Positions 22,711 through 35,250 of a stretch of DNA of 64,000 nt are shown here, in pieces (positions within the stretch are counted from its first letter, which is position 1; every line of letters starts with the position of its first letter). Both the position numbers and the translations under genes were made by a program. Source of the DNA: Brassica napus (lineage: Eukaryota > Streptophyta > Magnoliopsida > Brassicales > Brassicaceae); contig NW_026016783.1 of NCBI RefSeq assembly GCF_020379485.1, positions 1-64,000 of the forward strand. Reading direction: 5' to 3'. The notes below the pieces were generated by a model that searched no databases, was not told where the DNA came from, and saw only the letters and a program-made list of their open reading frames with translations.

Positions 22711-24190
22711 AGAACGAGTCAGCTCTGGTGGTAAAGGGGTTGCGGCTGTAACTTCCGCCACCCGGGTTCGATTCGTGCTGGGAGGGACTATTTACATTGC
22801 TTGGGTTCCCGGCAAAGAGGTGAAAACACCTTTCTGGCGTGTGAAAACGCACTCTCTCTCTCAAAACAAACTCTCCACCTTCTCTCTACTCCCGAGCTCC
22901 TCTCCGTCAGCTTAGTCCGGCGGCCGCCGCCTCGTGCGGTGGCCGGCCTCCATCTCTCTCCCGTCTATGTCCATCTCTATCTCTCTCTCGTCTGTCTCCT
23001 TCGTTGTTCTGCGGCTTTGAGGGTGGTGCTTGACTGTGTCTCAGATCTGGTCGCTCCGACTATAGATCTAGGGTTAACAACGGCGGAAGTCTCTAGAGGA
23101 CGGTTTCTTCCACCTTTGTGATTCCCTCGTCTGAATCGGAGCTCGCCAATTTTTTTCCCAGATCCAGTCTTGTCCCGCCGAGTTGGTGGCGCGTGTTGTG
23201 TCGTTAAGCTCCTCGTTGGCTCGATTTACCTCCGGGGTGGCTCCTGGTGGTGGCTTCAGCTGCGTGTGGAGTTGGGGGTCTAGGGTTTGCCGGAACTTGG
23301 AAACTCGAGTGGTGTTGAGGCACTGGTTCTTGGTAACTCCAGATCTCTCTTCTGAATCTGTGAGCCACCGTCGTGTTCTCAGGTGGTGGCTGCGCGTGGG
23401 TTTCGTCGAGGATGGAGACGTCCGTCCGGTTTCCCTGTGGCGTCGCGTAGTGTGTGGTTTCACATGGTGTGCTTCTTCATCGCTCAGAACTCAGTGGTGA
23501 TGACGTTTGTGGCCTTCTCCGTCGCTAGCTTCTCTCAAATAATCTCAGCAGGTTCGTGTTCGTGGCTTGGCAACAACTTCTGGCTCGACTGTGTTTTTGC
23601 TGGTGTGATAGTAAGTCAACGGGGGCTCGAGCGTGGCTTCGGTTTAGTTGCCTCCGGAGGAGCTGTCCGTCTACCGATCCATATTCTATTCGGGTTGTGG
23701 TTAAATGAGTGTATACGGTCCCCGAGAAATGCAATGGAGGCGGTAATCTCCGGCGTAAACCTCGGAACGACGGCACTGTTGGTCTTCGGCTTTTCCTCGT
23801 ACCGCCGGTGGTCTCTTTTATCTTGCTTGCTCTGTGTCCGTGGTTGGATTCTGCGCTCTGCTTTGCTCTGGGTTATCGGCTAGAAGCTGTAGGTAACTGT
23901 TGCATTCAGGGTTTGAGGGCGCCCTTCTCTCAGTGCTCGTGGCAACCGGCCGGTCTTCTCATCTAGTTTCAGGGTTGTAAGGTCTTACCTCGTCTCGCTA
24001 TTGCTTTGTTTTAACCGGTTGTGCTGCGTTGTTAATCAGTCCGAGCCTTTATTTGCTGTCTTTAGTTTGTTATTGTGTTGTTGTTTTTATTTCCGCTACT
24101 AGTCATCTATTGTATCGTCTGTCAAAAATTAAAAATTGGTAATAATATTTTAACATTTTACCAAAAAAAAAAAAAAATAAAAAAAAATAA
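22711..24190 (+). mobile_element. retroposon with tRNA-like head and poly(A) tail
   Basis: The left end carries tRNA-promoter-like boxes: an A-box-like GCTCTGGTGGTAAAGGGG at 22722-22739 and a B box GGTTCGATTC at 22765-22774, about 30 bp apart. The body (22800-24130) is much more GC-rich than its surroundings and has many CTCTCT and CCTCCGG-type runs. It has overlapping frames on both strands but no recognisable protein. It ends with a T-rich 3' part and an A-rich tail at 24161-24190. A long SINE or a Sadhu-like non-coding retroposon would fit. No target-site duplication was identified, which keeps the borders uncertain. Confidence 0.55.
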
Positions 24191-25562
24191 TTATTTCGGG
24201 CTACTTTAACGTAAAACTGAGGTACGTGTGTGTTTGAGAACAATTTGACCTGCGTGTCGTCGGAGAATCTCACAATTAACACACCCCCCAAGAAAGAAGA
24301 ATGGAAAACACGGAATATGTGAGAAAGGAGGAGCAGTGGAGTAGCTGATAAATGAGTGAGGACACACGTAAACAAGTGGCCACGTAAACGCAAGAGGAGA
24401 GTTTGGAATCGATGAGTGTATGTGCATGAGAGAGTGTTGGGGAGTTGATATCTAAGGAGGGTTTCTTTGCTTTTTGTTTTGTTTAGTTTACCAACCAAAG
24501 CTCTCACGAGAGGATCCAACTACTTTAAATTTCTTGTGGGGTCATTGTTTATGTGATAAATAACAAAGAAAGGTTGATTCTTTGCTTTTTACGAAGCTAC
24601 CTTCCCCAGCTGAGTGAACGTTACTGTTTTTATTCACCCACCCACTCTCCCTTTTCTTGACCGTTAATTTTTATATATTTTTTCCATGTTACCAAGTAAG
24701 TTGTAACCGATTCTTTTCCCTACTTTTTCAGGCGGGTGGACAATCAATTATTTCAAATACAATATTGTCAATATTTTTATACACGATCTTTAGGTGGGTA
24801 ATTAGATATTTCAAATGGGCAAACTATAGCATAGCAGGCCTGGAAAACCTAACATAAAAGCCTATAACCAATTTTACAAGTTCCCGAGTCTTAAGTGAAC
24901 ACTGAACAACAACCTGCTCAAACGACATCCATTGCTAATTGTTTTACAATTGTGGTATAAATTGTACCTAAAATTATGATTTGCCATATTGTGATTGGTG
25001 ATTTTAAATATGTAGACACTTTTAATGGTTTATATACCAATTTTTATAAAGTACAAATTTGTTTTTATAGGGTGATATTTATTAATATTTGTTAGAAATT
25101 TAAAATAATTTTAAACTTATAAAAATAGAATTTATTTCTTTACATTTTTTTTTGTGAAAGTTTATTTAAATAAAAATAGAATTTGTTGATTTTCTATATA
25201 TGTTTATGTTTGTTTATAAAACTATATTCTTTATAATTATTACTGTATAGTATTTATTATTCATAAATTTATAAATTGTACTTGTTGAATTGTACGAGCT
25301 GTTTGACGCTTCTTTTTATTTTGTTTGAAATTTGTATTTTTATGTTCTCTATATCACCGGTCTAGCTTTCTAAATCGGTGATAAATTAACAGTAGTTAAA
25401 AATATGATATTATGAAAAGTATGTGGATTACAGTGAGTGACGTGCCTCGATCATACTTATATTTTTTACCAAGGGGAAAAGAGAGTAGAGAAAGGTTGTA
25501 AAATTACCCGCTAACATAAAATACGCGGAGAACAAAACAAAGGTTGAAAGTGTTTGACTAAA
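24191..25562. other. intergenic, nothing recognised
   Basis: The minus-strand frames at 24103-24519 are chance frames over poly-T and pyrimidine-rich sequence. From 24950 the DNA is very AT-rich. The 15-bp repeat ATAAAAATAGAATTT at 25119-25133 and 25170-25184 flanks a short piece with a T9 run. It may be another retroposition scar, but the T run is not next to the duplication. Confidence 0.35.
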
Positions 25563-26614
25563 GCTCAGTCCATTGATCTATCAATGGATCAAAAAGCGGG
25601 TGTGTAATGGTGTCACCTGTCGGTTTTGGACAGACAATTGGTCCTCTCTCGGCATGATGAGACATTTCCTGCAACTAGGATCAAGTACTTCACTTGGAAT
25701 CCCGGAATTTGCGACTCTGGCTTCCCTCCATACTAATGATGGTTGGCAACTCCCTCCTGCAAGATCAGAGGCTCAAGTTCAGCTACACACAATGCTTACA
25801 ACGCTCGACCTTATTGAAGAAGAAGATTACTATGAATGGGAGATAGATGGCAGGAAGTGTAGTAGATACTCAATGGGCCACGTGTATTATCACCTTAGAG
25901 ATCAAGGAGTCTCTGTCCCTTGGTTCCAGACGGTTTGGAACAAAAGTGGAGTGCCAAGACACAGCTTTCTCTCCTGGCTGTTTGTTTTGAACCGTTGCCC
26001 TACGAGAGACAGAATAATTGGTTGGGGTCTTGCTACTCCAGCGGTATGTCTGCTCTGTAATCACAGCGATGAAAGCCGCAATCATCTTTTTTTTGAGTGT
26101 GATTACACTTGGGCAATATGGAGTGAACTGATTAGGCGATGTGGAATCCACGGTGAACGATCTTGGAGCAGGGTCTTGCTGCAGCTGCAGGTGGTTAACA
26201 AACGATCACCAATTGGTATGCTCTCCTTATTATGCTGGCAAGCGTGCTTGTATTGGTCTTGGTCAGAAAGGAATACCAGACTACACAGAAACATCTTCTC
26301 CTCTTCTGATGTTCTGATCCGCAAGATAGACAGACAGATCAGGGACAGAATCCTATCCTTACGTTCTGTAAACCCGACTACCTCCTCCTTAATGATGCAG
26401 CAATGGTTAACCTGATGATCATCTCTCCAGAAGCTTCGGTTCTCTTCCGTAAAATTCAATGTATTGTTTGGGCTATAGGGCTAAGTTATGATAACTGATG
26501 TGGGGTTACTGGGCTGGGATGTAGAACAAACTAAAGTCAATGTGGGCTTGTAATCTTTTTCTTTCTTTTATGCTTTCAATACGAAAAATGAGTTCAAAAA
26601 AAAAAAAAAAAAGC
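25563..26614 (+). mobile_element. 5'-truncated LINE, ORF2 C-terminus with zinc-binding domain
   Basis: An open frame at 25573-26415 (280 codons) covers the C-terminal part of a plant L1-type ORF2. It holds the FWTDNWSSLG segment, then the reverse-transcriptase zinc-binding domain with WNKSGVPRHSFLSWL, CLLCNHSDESRNHLFFEC and AIWSELI, and a basic tail ending before TGA at 26415. A short 3' region with a T-rich segment leads to ATGAGTTC and an A run at 26597-26614. Reverse transcriptase and endonuclease are missing, so the copy cannot move itself. I found no convincing target duplication. Confidence 0.85.
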
Positions 26615-26726
26615 TTGTTCGCGAAATAAGAGGGGACTCAAAATTCAAATGATACATTTCTCTCGTCTAAGTATGAAGAGGTCTGGCTTACTTTATGAGA
26701 CTGGAGAACCAAATTCAATGCATTTT

Positions 26727-27752
26727 CTACTTATGGTAGAGATAGACGAAGCTGAAGACAAGGAAACCAGCCATCTGCATTGAAAACACACAAAAGATAA
26801 GCTCCTTTAGCAGCTGTGTATGTGTGAAAGAAAAAAAAGAGAGAAGTATGGCAGGCTCCATAATAAGGATAGGCAGTTGGGATAAATCTCTGATACTCAT
26901 TATGTCTGTAAAGCTTCACAGGAATCTGCATGCATATATCCTCATTATTATTATTTTTACGTCACGCGTCTAAACACTTAAGAAGATAGTTACTCTTACT
27001 CACCTGCTTTGAAAGAGAGAATTTAGTGTAGCCGAGCTTTTTATATTCAACCTTAAACTGGAGTACACCATACACATCAGGAACCTTGAAAGATGTATGA
27101 AACAGACCCTGCACAGTAGGCAACACCAAGCAAGCTGAGTTCTAACTTGTAAAGATAAAAAGAAACTTAAATCCACAAGAAGAAAAAAGAAGAAGAGAAG
27201 ACTCTGTTTAGGAGCTCAGAAATTAAGTCACCTTCTTGTCTGTTGACAAGGTTTTCAGGACATATGGGCTCAAACTGAACCTGCACATCATCCGCTACAT
27301 ACGGTTCCCAGCTCTTCCCTGACCACTCCAGTATCTCCGCAGTGAGGTGGGGAGGAGTGGACAACTTGGAAGTTGGGTTAGCAGGCTGAAAGAAGTTTGC
27401 AGGGAGATTAACCTGAATGTTGTTGGATTTTCCTAAAATTAATGGGGATCGGATTTAACTAAATCAAGGTGTGGTCGCCGTCAACATCAGAGAGAGAGAG
27501 ACGGACGAACCTCATCGAAATCAACCCCACACTCTGTGGCAATCCCACGATAAGATCAGCTATGGCTTTCGAATCCAATGATCCTCCACAAGCAAAGTAG
27601 CGATCAGGTAGGTGTAGGGGCTCAGTCAGATGATGAGCCCATCGTACAAGTACTGGCCGTATCGTTGAAGCGCGAGCGAGAGGATTTGAGTGACAGATCG
27701 TCGAGAAGAACCACAACCCAAGGAGTAAGGAGATCAGCGAGAGCTTCATCAT
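26727..27752 (-). pseudogene. DGL1/OST48 oligosaccharyltransferase subunit pseudogene
   Basis: Relic of the 48-kDa subunit of the ER oligosaccharyltransferase, the complex that N-glycosylates nascent proteins. From the right it has a signal-peptide start (MMKLSLISLLLG), then directly LQRYGQYLYDGLII followed by a stop, GGSLDSKAIADLI, and DGDHTLI followed by a stop. Next come ANPTSKLSTPPHLT and EWSGKSWEPYVADDVQVQF, a frame change into SPYVLKTLSTD, exon 27004-27108 ([15 protein letters not shown] to SLSKQ), exon from 26925 (IPVKLYRHNEYQRFIPTAYPYYGAC) and MAGFLVFSFVYLYHK with stop at 26727. Introns remain, so it is not a processed copy. Large internal pieces are deleted and frames shift several times. 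By gene order it matches AT5G66680. Confidence 0.9.
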
Positions 27753-27809
27753 ATTTGCTTCCTAGGTGTGACCCGACGACGAACGTAGCTACTAACACGA
27801 GGCGTTAAC

Positions 27810-28986
27810 CCTCATAAACAGCTTCGTTTCAAATTTCTCGATACATTAATTAAAGTGGGCCAAACACACAATCATTTAAAATGCGCTAAACTAATATTTT
27901 GGGTTGTTATTATTTCGCAAAACAATTTAAACAGCAGTAATATCACTCAGAATTCAAGTAAAGCCCACTCCACTGTTGTTGGATTCAAGACGGCTTCTTT
28001 TTATTCCCACAAATCTAGAGACATCTTCTTTAACCTGATCCACCACGTACCACGTTCTGTAATTTTGTACGCGAATACAGTTTGGATTAATGTTGTTTAT
28101 ATACAAGTGGACCATGGGATCCATGTCACACTTTCATTTTAGTACGGGTCTCTTTATACTAATGTTTTTTTATGCAAGACTTACTACTTCTTAATAGTAG
28201 ACAACACCTTGGTGATGCTTAGCAGCTTTAATTAATCTTTACGGTAATAGAAAAACTTTTCCAGCACACAAATTTGTACATACTAAATTAGTTTAATTAT
28301 GATTAAATGTATTCTCTAGTCTATATATGCAAGACTCAAATACTCAATACTATAAAACCGATTTTGCAGTTGCTCAAATAGTAAAGATTACATCTATAAA
28401 ATAATAGCGCAACGACTGTAATTTATATTCAACTCTGAGATTTATGTAATATAAATAGCGTGCAATCTGACTTTTAGTCTGTATTTATCTTTTTAAACAT
28501 CCGATTTATGTAATATAAGTTAGTCTGTATAAATTACTTAACTATGACGTTTTTGACTGAGTCTCGGTTATTATTTATTCGATTGTTTAAACATTTAACC
28601 GAGTCAGTTCAATATAGCATTCCCTGGGTTCCCAATAAGTTCACATTGGGGAATAATTAATTCTCTAAATCGTGGCGTAACTTAGGGGCAACCACTTGAC
28701 AATTTTAGCCATTAAGGAGGTTTAAGGTTGTGAGTTGTGACATTCGCATTTTTAAAGTTTGCTGAACCATCAGATTGCTTTTAGTATTTGCTGGTAAAAT
28801 GGTCAGATGTGAATTAATCTAGATCTAAAAAAAAAAGATAATGTATGAAAAACTACAGATCGAATCTTGTATATCATGGTTTTGGATATTAGGTTAAGTT
28901 GTCCATCCTTGTAGCACTTGCATTAAAATACTCTTACTGCATAAGTTTATTAACGGTAATCAGTCGCCAGCACAACCATAATATAA
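27810..28986. other. intergenic, nothing recognised
   Basis: No gene supported. The frame at 27855-28142 has no resemblance to known proteins. Two related segments near 28440 and 28500 (GATTTATGTAATATAA) form a short imperfect direct repeat. An A10 run at 28827 follows a segment with a weak SINE-like look (GGGGCAACCACTTGAC), but no duplication supports it. The UGT72E homologue expected here by synteny is absent. Confidence 0.4.
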
Positions 28987-30504
28987 CTAGGTGATTTTCC
29001 CGTGCTCATGCACGGACATAAATATTTATAAAATAAATATAATATAACAATTAATTGATATTTATTTTTAATTTTAAATTAATTTATAATTTGTACATAT
29101 AATTTATATTAATTATATCACATTATTTTAATTAAATATTTATCTAATTGATTTTGTTGTTTTTACAGTCAATTTATTTGTCATTTGGACATATTGGATT
29201 CTGTCTATTTATTTGAATTCAACTATAAAATTTATTTTTTGTAAATATATTAGTTTTTTATTAATTTTCTTATTTGCATTTTAAGATTATGTATAATTTA
29301 AGATATATTGTAATTAGAATAGAATAAAAAATAAACTAAAATGTCTGATTCCAAATTACATAAATTAATATAATGATAATATTCTAAAGTCTCATGCATA
29401 TATATAAATTTTACAAAAGATCTAAATTGTAACAGTGAGTTAATATTTTATTTATCATTTGTTAATATGTTTTAAGTCATCATATAATTTAAATTTATAA
29501 AACAAAACAAAATAAATAAATTATTATTATATAAAAAATAAATAAATTATTATTATATAAACAAAATAAATAAATTATTATTATATAAACAAAATAAATA
29601 AATGATACATTCTTATTGTAGTTACATCTATGATTTTATATATAAGTTGGGTTAGTTACTAATAAATTATACATTCTTATTGTAGTTACATCTATGATTT
29701 TAGATATAAGTTGGATTAGTTGCTAATATGTTCATTTGTTAATATGTTTATTGCTAAAATTTATTTTTAATTTTTTCAATATCTCTTAAAATATACAGAA
29801 AAAATGTGATTGTATTTTATAAATTATATTATATAAGAAAATGAAATTTATTTATTTTTCCGTAATTTTAAGATATTATAGTAAAATATATGAAAAAACA
29901 TAAAAAATTCATTTCAATAATAATAATAAAAAATATTTTTTTGTCAATTAAACCTACATATGTTTATGTTACTTAATTATTTTGTGTAATCATCTAAGAA
30001 AATATATAGATATATATAAAAAATGCAGTTACTTTGAAAATATATATTTGTATTGTGTAAAATTATGATTTAAAAGAAAAATATTTCTTTTTCTAATATC
30101 AAGATCATTTGTGTGAACTTTTTTTTTTATGAAATCACATTATATATAAATATATTTTTTCATCTAAGAAGATGTAGATAAAAAAAGTATTTTATTACTT
30201 CAAAAGTATATATTTTTTGTTACTTAAAGATATCTTTTAAATGGAATATTACTATTTTGTGAACTTTCCTTTTCTTATGAAATCATATTATGTATACATA
30301 TATTTTTCGTTTTTAAATTATTTTTAAAACTTTATAAATGTTTCCTTTTTATTTATTTTGTTATTTGGAAAATTTTAAAAAGGAAATAATAATATTTGAA
30401 AGTACTTTTTTATTTCATTATGGGTATCGTAGTAATCAACCATTGTGAGAGTGAACGTGAGCGCGACACATAGGAAAGTGACATCTCAAATAATATTATA
30501 GAGA
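28987..30504 (-). mobile_element. non-autonomous Helitron
   Basis: On the minus strand the element starts with TCTCTATAATATTATTTGAG after an A (30504) and ends with the hairpin CCGTGC/GCACGG (29000-29015), ten bases and CTAG before a T (28987-28990). TC start, subterminal hairpin, CTAG end and insertion between A and T are the defining Helitron features. The 1.5-kb interior is AT-rich, has no Rep/helicase frame and contains a minisatellite at about 29510-29605. It needs an autonomous partner to move. Confidence 0.85.
29505..29715. repeat. minisatellite inside Helitron
   Basis: Three to four copies of an approximately 30-bp AT unit (AAATAAATAAATTATTATTA plus TATAAAC) are followed by two copies of a ~70-bp unit containing CATTCTTATTGTAGTTACAT. 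Internal tandem repeats of this sort are common in non-autonomous Helitrons. Confidence 0.7.
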
Positions 30505-31020
30505 TAGGATAGTTATAGTACGAATTTGCTGATTGATAAGCTTTTGATTAATTAAAAGAAAGCAAAAACGTATGGAATATTTCTACCCACTTATCTATCT
30601 GTTACGCAAAACTGATGAGAGTTGGAAGTACGGGAAACAAGGAAGGCAAATGTTGGGATAAACATGACATTTAATTATTTTAATCATTTAGCTTTACTGA
30701 TGATTAAGTCGGATTAGTTTATTTAAACATACATTATTATATAACTAAAAAGGACAAATTAATCGGAAGTCCTAACTCAAAAGCATATGATAAAAGGAAT
30801 CTATCCCGTGCCATATGCGCATCTTCTTTCCTATTGATCAATAAGAAGTATTTTCTCTCCTTTTCCTCCTATGAATGTAAATATACACCTCTATGAATAT
30901 AAAAAATAAACCCTAGTTAACGACTGTATGATTTTTATCGGTACTTTCAAACTAGAGTTTGACATTGTTGCTTGGGTTTGAATGCCTATCTCACATTTAT
31001 TACAACTTGTATATAATCCC

Positions 31021-31041
31021 TTTTTTTTTTTTTGAACTTAG
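31021..31041 (-). mobile_element. micro-retroposition scar, 8-bp duplication
   Basis: ATAATCCC occurs at 31013-31020 and 31042-31049. Between the copies is a run of 13 T and GAACTTAG, which on the minus strand reads CTAAGTTC followed by poly(A). The duplication is shorter than in the other scars, so this is one of the weaker cases. Confidence 0.5.
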
Positions 31042-32046
31042 ATAATCCCATATTAAGAGAAGAGTAAACAAACCTACGCGAACTCCAAATCTTATCCATA
31101 TAAAAAATTTAAACATTACATATGCCACTAAACTAAATTACTTTACCTACATATCCACCCACATAAAGTCTATCAAAACCACATATATCGCTTAATGGCT
31201 AAGACAACAAAGTACAAATTCAAGGTGGTGCATGTAGCTCTGCCTTTTGGGGTGATTTTATTATGTTTTTAATATATAGATTCGACTTTAGCTTTTGTGT
31301 GATAATGTTGTAAATGCGACTAACGATCAACTTAGTTATATCAAACATAAATAAACATAGACTGGTATTTTGTAGCCTCAACTTTGAAGGTATTTCCATA
31401 CCGTGTAGAGACGTAGAGTTTTTGGGGTTTTTAAAAAGTTCGTTATATACGAAAGGAAACTTCTGAAGTCAAACGATATAATATCAATAGAGCAATTTCA
31501 CCAACCATACGTTCTTTTTATAATATTTTGGATCTGGCATGGATCGATTTCCCCCAAAAAACTTTCAAAACAAAAGGAAAAAAAAAAGATACTTCATGTG
31601 TTCATATATAAATAGTTTTAAACAAAAAAAAATTGTTTCAGAATATACATAATTTTCATATTTCACTGTAGTTTTTTATTTATTGGATGTTGTATAATCA
31701 ATTAAATAATATTTATTTTTTATAATTAGTTGAATTTATTAATTAGATATTTTGAAAAGGTAACAAAAAGTATATATTTACGTTATTCCTCCTAAACACT
31801 CTCATTCATTCATTTGTATTCTATACATTGTACATGTGTAAAATTCAGTTATTTTATACTATAAGAGGATGGTATAATATAATAAAAAAAACAAGATTCA
31901 ATATTGGGGTACTAATCAGTAATCAATAACCAAACCCACTTTAATGTTGAAAAAAATAAACAAAATGCAATCGGTAGAAGTCAAACAAAGATGGAGGAGG
32001 AATCTGTAGAAAGGAGAGGCCCGGAGAAGGAGGGAACGTGCGAGGA

Positions 32047-32052
32047 CACGTG
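32047..32052. promoter_or_regulatory. G-box (CACGTG) in ACACGTGGC context
   Basis: The sequence ACACGTGGC matches the G-box/ABRE core bound by plant bZIP and bHLH factors. It lies 3.3 kb from the nearest intact gene start, so a target gene cannot be named. Confidence 0.25.
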
Positions 32053-32948
32053 GCAGAAGTAGAAGTGTGGTCCAAGGAAAAAGGAGTATTAGGGAGACGA
32101 CACGTAACAAAATTAGTAAGCATGCCCATGTGGCCTCTTAAATTTACATCACTCCTTTCACTTGCGTGGAACTCGTCTTTGTCAATCACTTTCATTCCTT
32201 CCTTCGTCATTAGTATTCTTTTAATAAGTACTTACTTACATTAATAGTAGGATAACTATTTGTTTGTGTAAATAAAACAAGTAAACAACTACTTCAATCT
32301 CGTTTATGTAAACATAACCGGAAAACTTGCAACATAACCGGTTATGTACACCTCTTATCTGATCTTGATCGTACGTGTAATCCATACCATATTATTATTA
32401 CATGCATGTGCTTCCACATTAACAAATACCGTTCTTTCACGAAACTATCTATAAGTTTTATCTACAAACACGTTCGAGTTGAGATATACGTGTGCATATA
32501 TATCTAGATTAAGCGAATCAAATTATAGAATGTGACGTAATAAACTTGTATAAGAGACAATATGATGGCCCGACAGCGGACACCATTTATAAAATCACAT
32601 TTATACGTCTGGAAAAGAACTTTAACATATGTGAGTTGTATGATGTGTCTCCCTCCAATTGTGAGAATAGCTATGGGGGGAGGTGGGCATACAACCAACA
32701 TAACTTTATCCGTTTCATATTATAATTGGATGAAGAAAATCAACCTACATTACCCGAATATCTTAATTCAAAATATCAAAGACGACATGGTTATAAATAT
32801 ACCGAGATAAATCTTCTATACATGGTTTAAATTAGATTTTACGGTCCAACTGACATCTTTAATCTCCTCCCTTCAAGTCGTATTTTGGTAAAAATAAAAT
32901 AAAATACCAAGTTACGTGAAATACTTTTGGCACTTCGATTATCTCTTA

Positions 32949-33271
32949 GAGCAACATTAATGGTTAAGTTTCTCACCAAAATTTCTACACGTTATTATAA
33001 CAATATTTTAACATATTTAGTTTTGTAATTAAATTTTAATGTTTAAGAAAAATTGTACCAATAATCAAGTGGTAAGTGGAGATATGGTACCTTCCCAAAA
33101 CTCCAACGTTTCTTCTGTGACAATCGATTCTCATGTTTCTCATATTCTCTTTCATATTTTTCTGTTCTTTTTTTTTTTTTTTTTTTTTTTTTTGATCAAA
33201 TCATATTTTTCTGTTCTTTATTAATATTTATCTTGAGGTACTTTACAAAGAAACTATCGATGATGGTGCTC
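32949..33271. mobile_element. Tourist-like MITE with nested poly(T) insertion
   Basis: The left end is GAGCAACATTAATGG and the right end is the inverse CGATGATGGTGCTC, with TTA duplicated at 32946-32948 and 33272-33274. The inverted repeats are imperfect, suggesting an old copy. The right half was later hit by the 30-bp retroposition scar at 33171-33200. Confidence 0.6.
33171..33200 (-). mobile_element. micro-retroposition scar, 19-bp duplication
   Basis: TCATATTTTTCTGTTCTTT is present at 33152-33170 and 33201-33219, a perfect 19-bp repeat. Between the copies are 23 T and GATCAAA, that is TTTGATC plus poly(A) on the minus strand. This is the clearest of the tiny insertions. Confidence 0.8.
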
Positions 33272-35068
33272 TTATTGTTTTTTAACCTGCAACAAAAGTA
33301 CAGTAGCTAAGTTGAATTTTATCGCCGTCCCCTTTTGAAGGCCTCGTGAACCTCACGTGCATAGCCGTCACTCAATGTCGGAATACACTTTCCTTATCTT
33401 CTTCTGTGAACTATTTATTTCTTCCTAATTATATACCTTCCTATGATTTCTGTTCGTTTCCTAGTTCTTTCGCATTACACACATAAAAAAGGCACACTCT
33501 ATAACCTTTATTCTTTTTTTTTTACCAAGTGTCCATTCTTCTACAATGAAAGTGTAGACTACTATTTCTTTTCTTTTTTAACAACATGTACTATTTAAAA
33601 CCTACAATCATGTCAACTATATATATATATTTGCTTGGAACCCCTTAAAAGCAGGCGCAATGCATGTTAAAGGAATATACAAGTTCACAAAGCCTTCGTT
33701 GAATTTGTATTTGGCTTAGTATGCGTATTTCATTTAGATATATTTTCCTTACAACTTTGAAATACTTTTACAAAATATGACCGTAGGTCTCACACACCTT
33801 TAACGTTCGATGATACGCGCAAGTCTCAAAATATTTATGTTTTTAATTTAAGGTAACATGATTCTATATGAATTTTGTTTTCCGGCGTTATGATAATTTA
33901 TGACAGAAGAAATTCCGTTAGCCTGATGAACAGAAGAGTGTTTAGTGGTTAGCATGCGCATACGTACAACGCAAAGGAGGTCATGTTCAGTTAATCGCAC
34001 GGCGGATTATTATAACACTCTTGATGAAGCAAAATTCAGAACGATGATGTTTCAAATAAATTAGTAAAAAAGAAAATTCGGGAAGATTCGTGGTTATATA
34101 TTTATAGTCACTACATAGTAGGTAGTGTAAAATAATACTCAGTAGGGAAAACGGGAAAAGGAGGAGCATGTTGCTTTTCAAATGGAAATGGGTGGTCTCG
34201 AGCTCCGAAAACAAAGAAAGAAAAATCCCTACAAAATTGACTAATTAACAGTATGCTAAAACAAGCAAAGACAAAGACAGTTTGTGTATACAGATTGTAG
34301 ACAAACACGAATTATATAAAACACAAAACACATTAATATCCAATAGTTATCCACATGATCGAATCACTTGATTACTTCAGAATTTAGTCGCCTTCGGGAT
34401 CCACACCACGTCTCTTGTCCTGAATAGTCAGCCACCTTATTTCTATGTTTTACTACTTCCGTTATAATGAAAATTATGATGAAATGCGGCTTTCCTCTTA
34501 TTTTCTTATCATAACGAGAATTCATTACTTTTAAAGTTTCAACTTGAAACTTTCAACTATTACTTGCATCTTATATCTAAGAGCATGAAAATGTTTATTT
34601 TATAATTTTTTGATTCAGTTAATAAAAATCAAAATAAATAATTTTATTTTATTTCAAACACTTTTGTTAATCACTTATAGAAGAAATATATAAATAGTGC
34701 TAAAATTTGATTTTTTTTGTTTTTTTCTTATGTTATGTAAAAAAAATATTATATGCTAATGTTTAGTTTACATTAAATAGTAATTATGTTACTAAAACAA
34801 AATAATTGAATAACATTAGTATATATGAAAAAGTGAAAAGGTTATTATTAATTAATAATAAATTGGATATATAATTTATTTAGATATTTTTTTACAAAGA
34901 GAAAATGAAGCAAACATTTGAAGTAAATGTTGTTTCATTTTGAAGAAAATAAACTTTGAAGATAAATATATAGTCAATCACTCGATATGTGCTAAAAATA
35001 TCTCAATAACTGAACATATACATAAGTGCATCATCCTCGAATGTTTACCCCCGGAGAATATAAAATAT

Positions 35069-35081
35069 TTTTTTGAACAAC
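35069..35081 (-). mobile_element. micro-retroposition scar, 14-bp duplication
   Basis: AGAATATAAAATAT occurs at 35055-35068 and 35082-35095. The 13-bp insert reads GTTGTTC plus six A on the minus strand. It lies about 300 bp upstream of the ATHB53-like start codon. Confidence 0.65.
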
Positions 35082-35242
35082 AGAATATAAAATATCTATA
35101 TTTGAACACGTATATCATACTCACAAAAGCATTTTATATTCAACGCACTGTCCTAATTAAGGGAAATAAATAATAGATGGCATAAGTGTAAATAAAGCAG
35201 GGAAAATAACTCAAGAATAATTAAGGTCATAATCTTCCAGCT

Positions 35243-35250
35243 TATAAAAA
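35243..35250 (+). promoter_or_regulatory. TATA box candidate of ATHB53-like gene
   Basis: TATAAAAA lies 129 bp upstream of the ATG, leaving a leader of about 100 nt. No competing TATA motif lies closer. Confidence 0.5.

Larger units (their letters stand above)
30505..32948. other. intergenic upstream of ATHB53-like gene, left part
   Basis: No gene supported. Frames at 31916-32210 are chance frames on both strands. The stretch holds a retroposition scar at 31021-31041 and a G-box at 32047-32052. A near-repeat of CATAACCGG lies at 32315 and 32333. The next gene is more than 3 kb away, so regulatory roles are open. Confidence 0.4.

Noticed and set aside
22721..22790. Possible tRNA gene (B box GGTTCGATTC)
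   Set aside because: Only A and B boxes resemble a tRNA. No cloverleaf with a paired acceptor stem could be drawn, and a retroposon body follows directly.
23183..23883. Overlapping plus- and minus-strand frames of 105-166 codons
   Set aside because: GC-rich repeat body gives open frames on both strands. None matches a family I know and all end at random.
24103..24519. 138-codon minus-strand frame
   Set aside because: Composed largely of leucine and phenylalanine from pyrimidine runs, and overlaps another frame of the same kind.
25119..25184. Tenth retroposition scar (ATAAAAATAGAATTT repeat)
   Set aside because: The T run is not adjacent to either repeat copy, so the structure does not fit target-primed insertion.
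28987..30504. Autonomous Helitron
   Set aside because: No Rep or helicase motif in any frame. Only the ends are those of a Helitron.
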